DNA of 64,000 bases from Alphaproteobacteria bacterium casp-alpha6 (lineage in GTDB: Bacteria; Pseudomonadota; Alphaproteobacteria; Rhodobacterales; Rhodobacteraceae). Of this stretch, positions 57,615 to 64,000 are shown in pieces. The notes beneath the pieces are model-generated. The model saw only the letters and a list, made by a program, of their open reading frames with translations, was not told where the DNA came from and did no database searches. The number at the start of each line of letters is the position of its first letter. Positions within the stretch are counted from its first letter, which is position 1. The stretch covers positions 62,001 to 126,000 of the forward strand of contig LFER01000045.1 in NCBI GenBank assembly GCA_001510135.1, written 5' to 3'. Made by a program: the position numbers and the translations under genes.

Positions 57615-58142
57615 ATGGCAACAAATACATCAACAGCTACTGAGGCTGCGACCCCCGGGATGCCACAACTCGATTTTTCGACATTTGGCAATCAGATTTT
57701 CTGGCTCGTCGTGACACTCGTGGTCATTTACTTGATCCTCTCTCGTGTCGCATTGCCGCGGATTTCTGGCGTTTTGGCGGAACGTAGCGGGACGATCAGC
57801 AATGATCTTGCCGCCGCAGAGGAACTGAAAGCTAACGCGGTTGCTGCAGAAGAGGCATACAATCAGGCGCTTTCTGACGCGCGTGCCGAGGCTGCAAAAA
57901 TAGTTGCTTCAACCAAAGCCGATATGAAAGCGGAGCTGGACGCGGCTATCGCCAAAGCGGATGCTGAAATTTCACAAAAAACAGCAGAGAGCGAAAAGGT
58001 GATCAGCGAAATTCGCGCAACGGCTTTGGAAAGTGTCGAAGAGGTGGCCAAAAGCACTGCGATGGCACTTGTTTCAGCACTTGGCGGCAAGGAAGACGCA
58101 AAGACGATCGACGCGGCCGTATCAAACGAGATGAAGGGGTAA
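57615..58142 (+). CDS. atpG: ATP synthase Fo subunit b'
   Basis: A 175-aa protein: one N-terminal membrane helix ('[28 protein letters not shown]') and a long Ala/Glu/Lys coiled coil. It pairs with AtpF in the peripheral stalk of alphaproteobacteria and phototrophs. It is often called atpF', atpX or atpG; I use atpG with that caveat. Confidence 0.93.
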   Translation: MATNTSTATEAATPGMPQLDFSTFGNQIFWLVVTLVVIYLILSRVALPRISGVLAERSGTISNDLAAAEELKANAVAAEEAYNQALSDARAEAAKIVASTKADMKAELDAAIAKADAEISQKTAESEKVISEIRATALESVEEVAKSTAMALVSALGGKEDAKTIDAAVSNEMKG

Positions 58143-58147
58143 AGTTG

Positions 58148-58705
58148 ATGAAACGTACATCTTTTCTTATTGCTTTGGTCGTGGCGGATCCTGCGTTTGC
58201 AGCATCGGGTCCGTTTGTTTCGCTGAAGAACACCAACTTTATTGTTCTCTTGGCGTTCATCTTGTTCATTGGTGTGTTGTTTTATTTCAACGTTCCAAAG
58301 CTTTTGGGCGGAATGCTCGACAAACGCGCGGAAACGATCCGTTCTGAATTGGACGAAGCGCGCAAGCTGCGCGAAGAGGCGCAAAGCATTCTGGCAAGCT
58401 ATGAGCGGCGTCAGAAAGAGGTGCAAGAGCAAGCGGATCGCATCGTAGAGTCTGCCCGCAAAGAGGCAGAGGCCGAAGCTGCGAAAGCCAGAGACGCGCT
58501 TGAAGTGACAGTTGCGCGCCGGCTTGCCGCTGCAGAGGAACAAATCGCGTCTGCCCAGGCAAGCGCGGAACGCGCGGTGCGCGATAAGGCAATCAAGGTC
58601 GCTGTCTCAGCGGCCCGCAGCGTGATTGCATCGCAGATGACCGCGGCAAGTGCGGGTAAGCTGATAGACAGCGCAATCAGCGAGGTTGAAGCAAAGCTTC
58701 ACTGA
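58148..58705 (+). CDS. atpF: ATP synthase Fo subunit b
   Basis: A 185-aa protein with an N-terminal membrane helix ('NTNFIVLLAFILFIGVLFYFNVP') followed by a long coiled coil rich in Arg, Glu and Ala. AAGGGG precedes ATG 58148; a TTG one codon earlier is less likely. It is the last gene of the operon. The F1 genes are not in this window. Confidence 0.95.
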   Translation: MKRTSFLIALVVADPAFAASGPFVSLKNTNFIVLLAFILFIGVLFYFNVPKLLGGMLDKRAETIRSELDEARKLREEAQSILASYERRQKEVQEQADRIVESARKEAEAEAAKARDALEVTVARRLAAAEEQIASAQASAERAVRDKAIKVAVSAARSVIASQMTAASAGKLIDSAISEVEAKLH

Positions 58706-58733
58706 GAACGCTGTCAGGAACAAAATCAGAAGG

Positions 58734-58762
58734 CCCGCTGTGTATTTACGGCGGGTTTTTTT
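58734..58762 (+). terminator. Terminator after atpF
   Basis: CCCGC (58734-58738) pairs with GCGGG (58751-58755), a short stem followed by seven T. It ends the atp operon, converging with the soe operon. Confidence 0.75.
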
Positions 58763-58901
58763 ATGGTGACTTTCTTTACAAAGGAGAGTTCATCCAAAAA
58801 TACGGATTTTTCGACCGTGCCATATCAACGTGAAAACGTGGTTCAATTCAGGACAGACAGGACAACCAAGTTACGGCAATTCCCTGTGCTAAACACATCC
58901 A

Positions 58902-59774
58902 CTATCGTTTTCCGTAATACAGACCGACCACATGTTCCGCTTGGGCAAAAAACAACCACCGTGACACAAACACGCCCGCGATATGTGCAATCACTGCAAT
59001 CAGCGCTATCACATGGCTGAAGGTCAGAGACAGCATTAAAATTGGTGTTCCAATCATCAGTATCAACGAAATGATCCGCAATTTGGCCGCATGTTTACGA
59101 CCAACCACATGGACAAATTCCCGCAAGAGGTAATTGGTGCCTGTGTGGGGCGGTTCAAAGGCGCGCATCTGTCCTTTCTGCGCGAAACCTGTCGCGGTGC
59201 CAAGCGTGGTTCCGCTTCTCGCAAGCGCCTGATCCCCCCCGATCCAATAAGCGATTTGCACAACGCCGGCGGCCAGAAGCAACATCATCGCTACGTTGAT
59301 ATTGCCGGACAAAAGCGCGCCCCCCGCCAATGCCAAAACCATAAACAACACAGTCGTCAGCGGCGTGTTCCACCGTGGCACAGTTTTAAGTTGGGCGTAA
59401 ATCATAGACGTCGCATAGACAGTCGCCAGCGATAAAATCGCCCCAACCCAGCCCAAGGGCGCAATCGCCACCCCATAAAACACAAGCCCTGCACCATAAA
59501 GCCCCATGACGCTGAGCGCAGCCACCGAAAGCCAAGCTTCGCGGCTGAGCCAGCTGGAGCGCCATTGGCTGAATGCCTTTAAAAACCGCTCAGGATGTCC
59601 AAGATGGAATGTCGAGGCAAGCAGCCCCCCAACCGCCAGCACATAGGCAATCGCAAAAAAGACAAATGCGACCCACCCTTTGGGCGCAGGCAATCCTAGG
59701 CCGAGGAAAAACAAAAGTCCAAATCCAATACCGGATAAAGACGTGAATATAATAACAGAGGGCGCGGGATGCAT
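58902..59774 (-). CDS. DmsC/SoeC-type membrane anchor subunit
   Basis: A 290-aa protein with about eight hydrophobic segments and 'GGLLASTFHLGHPERFLKAFSQWRSSWLSREAW', the DmsC/NrfD family signature that faces the quinone site. Its ATG shares one base with the stop of the Fe-S subunit gene (TGATG). It would carry electrons between the cytoplasmic molybdoenzyme and the quinone pool. Confidence 0.88.
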   Translation of the reverse strand: MHPAPSVIIFTSLSGIGFGLLFFLGLGLPAPKGWVAFVFFAIAYVLAVGGLLASTFHLGHPERFLKAFSQWRSSWLSREAWLSVAALSVMGLYGAGLVFYGVAIAPLGWVGAILSLATVYATSMIYAQLKTVPRWNTPLTTVLFMVLALAGGALLSGNINVAMMLLLAAGVVQIAYWIGGDQALARSGTTLGTATGFAQKGQMRAFEPPHTGTNYLLREFVHVVGRKHAAKLRIISLILMIGTPILMLSLTFSHVIALIAVIAHIAGVFVSRWLFFAQAEHVVGLYYGKR

Positions 59775-60523
59775 CAGATCTTCTCCAATGTTTTGTCTAG
59801 CCACGCCATAAAGCCAACGGGTTCTTCGGCAATAGGGGTAAGTAGTGGGGCGAGGATATCGACCTCTTCCATTGTGTCTTTGGGACGGGGCGGCAGATAT
59901 TTATTGACGGGTTTTGTGCCTTGCTCGGGCATCAGGTCAAATCCACCCCGCTCGGCACTCAAACGGCTGACATTGCTGTCGGGATCTGCGAAATCACCAA
60001 AATGGCGTGCGCCTGCGGGGCAAGTGCGCACACAGGCAGGAACGCGGTCTTCTTCGGGAAGGTTATCGTTGTAAATACGATCAACGCAAAGCGTGCATTT
60101 TTTCATGACCCCTTCAGCAGCATCCATTTCGCGTGCGCCGTAGGGGCAGGCCCAAGCACAAAGCCCGCAACCGATACAATCGTTCTCGTTGACGAGCACG
60201 ATCCCATCATCGACCCGCTTATAACTTGCACCGGTCGGGCAGACAGTCACACAGGGTGCATCTTCACAATGAAGACAGGATTTTGGGAAATGGATGAGCT
60301 GTGCCGCACCGCCGGATTCCGGCATTATTTCATAGGAATGCACGCGGTTCAGGAAGGTTCCCGACGGGTTGGCACCATAGGCGCTTTGATCACTTAATGG
60401 TGCGCCGTAGTTTTCGGTGTTCCATCCTTTGCAGCTGATAACGCAGGCGTGACATCCCACGCAGGTGTCCAGATCGATCACAAGCCCAAGTTTACGGTTT
60501 GTCCGAGAGGGAAGTTCTGTCAT
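59774..60523 (-). CDS. Four-cluster ferredoxin-type Fe-S subunit (SoeB/DmsB-like)
   Basis: A 249-aa protein with four Cys clusters: 'DTCVGCHACVISCKGWN', 'CLHCEDAPCVTVCPTGAS', 'NDCIGCGLCAWACPYGAR' and 'KKCTLCVDRI' with 'VPACVRTCPAGA'. It transfers electrons between the molybdenum subunit and the membrane anchor. ATG 60523 overlaps the stop of the catalytic subunit gene (ATGA). Confidence 0.92.
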   Translation of the reverse strand: MTELPSRTNRKLGLVIDLDTCVGCHACVISCKGWNTENYGAPLSDQSAYGANPSGTFLNRVHSYEIMPESGGAAQLIHFPKSCLHCEDAPCVTVCPTGASYKRVDDGIVLVNENDCIGCGLCAWACPYGAREMDAAEGVMKKCTLCVDRIYNDNLPEEDRVPACVRTCPAGARHFGDFADPDSNVSRLSAERGGFDLMPEQGTKPVNKYLPPRPKDTMEEVDILAPLLTPIAEEPVGFMAWLDKTLEKI

Positions 60524-63324
60524 GATCCGACCTTCCATTTGAGTTCGCTTGGGCCTTTGCCCACAGGAGATTTCAGAGCGGCAAAATTGGGTTGGCTGCC
60601 TTTTGGAGGAGGTACTTTTTCGATTCTGACCCTCAGATCAAACCAAGCCGCCTGCCCCGTCACGGGGTCCGAATTCGCCCATCGCAGCCCGTCCCCCTTG
60701 GGTGGCTGTAATTCATGGATCAGATGGTTGAGCAGAAAGCCCTTGGTCGCCTCAGGCGCATTTTCATCCAATGCCCACGCGCCTTTTCGTTTTCCAATTG
60801 CATTCCACGTCCACACTGTATTTTCGTTCAGCGCTGCCATTTCCGCCACAGGCACAACGATATTTCCATGGGCGGAGGTGACCTTGGCCCAATCACCGTC
60901 TTTTAATCCATGTTCGCGCATCTGTTTGCTGGGCAGGTAGAGCGGGTTCAGCCCGTGAATTTGGCGCAGCCAAGCGTTTTGTGTACCCCAGCTGTGATAC
61001 ATCGCCATGGGACGTTGGGTCAGCGCGTGAAGCGGGAAAAGCTCTTTGTCTACTGCGCCCTCTTCGAACGGTGGATACCAGATTGGCAGAGGATCCAGCG
61101 TCTCTTTTATCCTTGCGCGTAAATGCTCAGGTGGTTGGCGATCCCCATGGCCTTCGGCGGCACGTTGAAATTTGCGCATGGGCTCAACATATAGGTGGAA
61201 AAGATAGGGTTGAGGGCTGTCGTAAAGCCCCATGGTTACGGCCCAATCCTGATAGGCTGCATTCCAAGGCTTATAATAACGTGCCTCCTCAGGGACATGT
61301 TCGACGAAAAACCCACCGTTTTCGATATATCGATCCAGCTGCTCTGGGTTCACGTCCCCCCGACCAGATGCGGTTCCGTCGCCGCGAAACCCTGCCAGCG
61401 GGCCAATCCCGGGTTTGCGGATATGGTTCACGATATAATCGGCGTAATCCATATATTTTTGCGTACCATCCGCATTCACAAAACCGCGAAGGTTCAGCCG
61501 CGCTCCAAGGTCACATAGAACCGATTGAAACCCGCGTACATTTCGATCTGGCTCAATTACAGGCCAGCGGATTGCATCGGCCGCGGCATCTGCTTCGCAG
61601 ATGGGCCGGTCCAGAAGGCTTATGCAGTCATGGCGTTCCAGATAGGTGGTGTCGGGCAGGATCAGATCGGCGTAAGCCACCATTTCTGACGAATAGGCAT
61701 CCGAATAAATGATGCGTGGGATCACATACTCGCCGCTTTCGTCTTTATCGGTCAGCATGTCGATCACGCCTTTGGTGTTCATCGAGCTGTTCCATGACAT
61801 ATTCGCCATATACATGAACAGCGTGTCGATCTTGTAAGGATCCCCTGCATAGGCGTTGGAAATCACCATATGCATCAACCCGTGAGCAGACATTGGATTT
61901 TCCCAGCTAAAGGCTTTGTCAATCCGTGCAGGGGTCCCATCCTTTTTAAGCGCCAGATCCTCAGGACCGTGCACGAAGCCAAGATGGGGCCCGTCCAAGG
62001 GCGCCCCGGGCGTAACTTTGCAGTGGGGTTTGGGATGGATTTCGGCGGGTTTGGGGTAGGGGGGTTTAAAGCGAAAACCACCGGGCACTTCGACCGTGCC
62101 CAAAAGGATCTGAAGTACATGAAGCGCACGGCAGGTTTGAAACCCGTTTGAATGTGCCGATATCCCGCGCATTGCATGCATGCTCACTGGGCGCGCCGTC
62201 ATTTTTGAATGCACCTCACCGCGGAAATCGGTCCATTCCTGATCGATTTCAAAGGCTTCTTCAAAGGCAACACGCGCAAGTTCGGCGGCAATCGCACGAA
62301 TGCGTCCTGCGGGAATGCCAACGCGATCCGATACGGCCTCAGGTGCGTAATCAGTGCTTAGGTAACGGTGGACCATGGCGTGAAAGACCGTGTGATGGGT
62401 TTTCCCATCTCTTTGCAAGATGCCGTTCAAATCTGGTTTGACACCTGACTGATCAAAGGGGACAGGTTCACCTTTCAGGCGATCCATCACCAGAAGTTTA
62501 CCTTCTTTATCGCGCATCAGAAGGCCAGTTTCTGCATCAATCAACACGGGCGCATTGGTGTATTGCGCCAAATAGTGAAGGTCAATTTTTCCTACTTTTA
62601 GCAGCTCATGAATAAGTGACAGAATGAAAAGCCCATCAGTCCCGGGCGTAATTCCCACCCATTCATCGGCCACGGCATTATAGCCTGTGCGAATGGGGTT
62701 CACGCCGATGATTTTGGCTCCGCGAGCTTTGATTTTTCCAATGCCCATTTTGATGGGGTTACTGTCGTGATCCTCTGCCACGCCAAAAATCATGAAGAGT
62801 TTTGTGTGATCCCAATCAGGCTGTCCAAATTCCCAAAATGCGCCCCCCATTGTATAAATGCCTGCAGCAGCCATATTGACGCTACAAAATCCGCCATGTG
62901 CGGCGTAATTGGGGGTGCCAAAATTTTGTGCCCAAAAACTCGTAAAACTTTGGGATTGATCACGACCGGTAAAGAACGCAAGTTTTTCTGGGTTTTCATC
63001 GCGGATCGGTTTGAGCCAGCTTACTGCCAGAGACAGCGCGTCCTCCCACGAAATTTCTTCAAATTCACCTGAACCGCGTGGTCCGACACGTTTTAACGGT
63101 GCCCTCAGACGCGAGGGTGCATTGACCTGCATAATGCCCGCGCTGCCTTTGGCACAAAGCACCCCCTGATTGACCGGGTGATCGCGGTTGCCTTCTATGT
63201 AGGCGACTTGGCCGTCTTTGAGGTGGACATTTATTCCGCACCGACAGGCGCACATGTAACATGTGGTTTTGCGGATCTCATCAGATACTTTCGGAGAGGT
63301 ATCCACATATGGTTGATATTTCAT
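60520..63324 (-). CDS. soeA: Molybdopterin oxidoreductase catalytic subunit, probably SoeA (sulfite dehydrogenase)
   Basis: A 934-aa DMSO-reductase-family protein. The N-terminal [4Fe-4S] site is 'TCYMCACRCGINVHLKDG...VNQGVLCAKGSAG'. The molybdopterin regions include 'FFTGRDQSQSFTSFWAQNFGTPNYAAHGGFCSVNMAAAG' and 'VNPIRTGYNAVADEWVGITPGTDGLF'. There is no Tat or Sec signal, so it is cytoplasmic, as SoeA is and DmsA or PhsA are not. The order A-B-C matches soeABC. Sulfite oxidation, for example during taurine or sulfonate use, is inferred. ATG 63324 follows AAAGGGG. Confidence 0.8.
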   Translation of the reverse strand: MKYQPYVDTSPKVSDEIRKTTCYMCACRCGINVHLKDGQVAYIEGNRDHPVNQGVLCAKGSAGIMQVNAPSRLRAPLKRVGPRGSGEFEEISWEDALSLAVSWLKPIRDENPEKLAFFTGRDQSQSFTSFWAQNFGTPNYAAHGGFCSVNMAAAGIYTMGGAFWEFGQPDWDHTKLFMIFGVAEDHDSNPIKMGIGKIKARGAKIIGVNPIRTGYNAVADEWVGITPGTDGLFILSLIHELLKVGKIDLHYLAQYTNAPVLIDAETGLLMRDKEGKLLVMDRLKGEPVPFDQSGVKPDLNGILQRDGKTHHTVFHAMVHRYLSTDYAPEAVSDRVGIPAGRIRAIAAELARVAFEEAFEIDQEWTDFRGEVHSKMTARPVSMHAMRGISAHSNGFQTCRALHVLQILLGTVEVPGGFRFKPPYPKPAEIHPKPHCKVTPGAPLDGPHLGFVHGPEDLALKKDGTPARIDKAFSWENPMSAHGLMHMVISNAYAGDPYKIDTLFMYMANMSWNSSMNTKGVIDMLTDKDESGEYVIPRIIYSDAYSSEMVAYADLILPDTTYLERHDCISLLDRPICEADAAADAIRWPVIEPDRNVRGFQSVLCDLGARLNLRGFVNADGTQKYMDYADYIVNHIRKPGIGPLAGFRGDGTASGRGDVNPEQLDRYIENGGFFVEHVPEEARYYKPWNAAYQDWAVTMGLYDSPQPYLFHLYVEPMRKFQRAAEGHGDRQPPEHLRARIKETLDPLPIWYPPFEEGAVDKELFPLHALTQRPMAMYHSWGTQNAWLRQIHGLNPLYLPSKQMREHGLKDGDWAKVTSAHGNIVVPVAEMAALNENTVWTWNAIGKRKGAWALDENAPEATKGFLLNHLIHELQPPKGDGLRWANSDPVTGQAAWFDLRVRIEKVPPPKGSQPNFAALKSPVGKGPSELKWKVGS

Positions 63325-63388
63325 CAAATGCCCCTTTTGTGCTGTGTTAACCCTAACAGCGCTTTTCATTCTGTGCTATTGTCAAATT

Positions 63389-63400
63389 GCAACCGGTTGC
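63389..63400. promoter_or_regulatory. Palindrome of LacI-operator type upstream of soeA
   Basis: GCAACCGGTTGC is a perfect 12-bp palindrome with the central CG typical of LacI-family operators. It lies 64 bp upstream of the soeA start, between soeA and the citrate synthase gene. No LacI gene is adjacent, so the regulator is unknown. Confidence 0.45.
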
Positions 63401-63428
63401 GGAGAAATTCTAAAATGCTTCTCATGCC

Positions 63429-64000
63429 TCAATTTACCCCTTTTCGGTCGGCCATACCCACATAGGGACGCATGTCGGGTCCGTTATAAAGCGTAAGCGG
63501 TCTGATCAGAATATTGCCCCTCAATTGTTCAAGGCATTGAATGATCCAACCAGGCATCCGGCCTATCGCAAAAATAGGCACGTAAAGATCCATCGGAATA
63601 CCGTGAAGTTGATAGATCACACCCGAATAAAAATCGACGTTCACATTCAGACCATGGCGGGAATAGGGTTTCATCGCCTCAACGACGGCCTGTAGAATTT
63701 CATACCATTCTGGCGCCCCCATTTCTTCGCCCAGCTTTTTCACTCCCTCGCGCATGTGGCGTGCGCGGGGATCTTCTGCGCGGTAGACGCGGTGACCAAA
63801 CCCCGTGACGGCCTCACGTGCGGCGCGTTTTTCTTTGACATAGTGCGCGGCATTTTCTGCATTGCCAATTTCGCGCACCATTTTCATGACATCTTCTGCC
63901 GCGCCCCCATGGGCGGGGCCTGCCAAAGTGGATAGAGCCGTTACAATGGCGCCATGCAGGTTTGCCTCTGTCCCTACGGTGACCCGCGCGGCAAAGCTTG
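63429..64000 (-). CDS. Citrate synthase family protein, C-terminal part (runs off right edge)
   Basis: About 190 residues of a citrate or 2-methylcitrate synthase. The catalytic residues are visible: His in 'LAGPAHGGAAEDV', His in 'GFGHRVYRAEDPRARHM', and Asp in 'NVNVDFYSGVIYQLHG'. The end 'RGNILIRPLTLYNGPDMRPYV' resembles the short (type I) enzymes. The N-terminal half lies outside the window. The open frame continues to base 64000. Confidence 0.9.
   Translation of the reverse strand, partial: SFAARVTVGTEANLHGAIVTALSTLAGPAHGGAAEDVMKMVREIGNAENAAHYVKEKRAAREAVTGFGHRVYRAEDPRARHMREGVKKLGEEMGAPEWYEILQAVVEAMKPYSRHGLNVNVDFYSGVIYQLHGIPMDLYVPIFAIGRMPGWIIQCLEQLRGNILIRPLTLYNGPDMRPYVGMADRKGVN

Overview
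The window is chromosomal DNA of an alphaproteobacterium, most likely a marine member of the Rhodobacterales (Roseobacter-type). Supporting points are the ffh / chorismate mutase / rpsP / rimM / trmD / rplS / rpmE cluster, an atpI-B-E-F'-F operon with the duplicated b subunit, CcrM with GANTC sites in its own upstream region, a RutR-type regulator in a reductive pyrimidine operon, and a cytoplasmic SoeABC-type molybdoenzyme. The assignment rests on protein and synteny recognition by eye; no database search was run.

Layout. Bases 1-11.86 kb hold host genes: a LysR fragment, greA, ETF-ubiquinone oxidoreductase, a TPR protein, ispE, a polyprenyl diphosphate synthase, small DUF genes and a LacI regulator. 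Bases 11.9-26.0 kb are an AT-rich integrated element of about 14 kb. Bases 26.1-64 kb are host again: htpG; a pyrimidine catabolism and import locus (ABC transporter, dihydropyrimidinase, amidohydrolase, two TetR/RutR paralogues, PreA/PreT); rnhB, ccrM, alkB, mutY, dciA, dsbA, a CoA-transferase and lpxK/waaA; the ribosomal/SRP cluster with a small RNA upstream of ffh; the ATP synthase Fo operon; soeCBA; and a citrate-synthase fragment at the right edge.

The element is the most unusual part. It sits inside the anticodon stem-loop of a host tRNA-Arg(CCT) gene, so the 5' half (11865-11907) and the 3' half (25995-26042) lie 14 kb apart, flanked by a 14-bp core repeat and matching arm-type sites. 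Just inside the left end, next to the tyrosine integrase, it carries a complete and different tRNA-Arg(CCT), apparently a replacement. It also encodes a serine recombinase, a ParB-domain DNA methyltransferase, two small ribbon-helix-helix-like proteins, a D5/SF3-type primase-helicase and many unknown small proteins. I see no capsid, terminase or conjugation gene, so it looks like a phage satellite or integrative plasmid.

Inside it, bases 19.58-22.62 kb form an array of small, mutually dissimilar genes. Five promoters share a 19-bp box exactly 39 bp (start to start) upstream of TATATT, and five genes have a repeated leader of about 120-130 nt with covarying hairpins and, in four copies, a micro-ORF. 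A dyad of GACTAC repeats recurs four times, mostly at the ends of transcription units, once with compensatory changes. A hairpin with the ribosome binding site in its loop occurs twice. A captured chromosomal fragment (npdG-VOC-acyl-CoA synthetase), truncated at both ends, lies in the middle.
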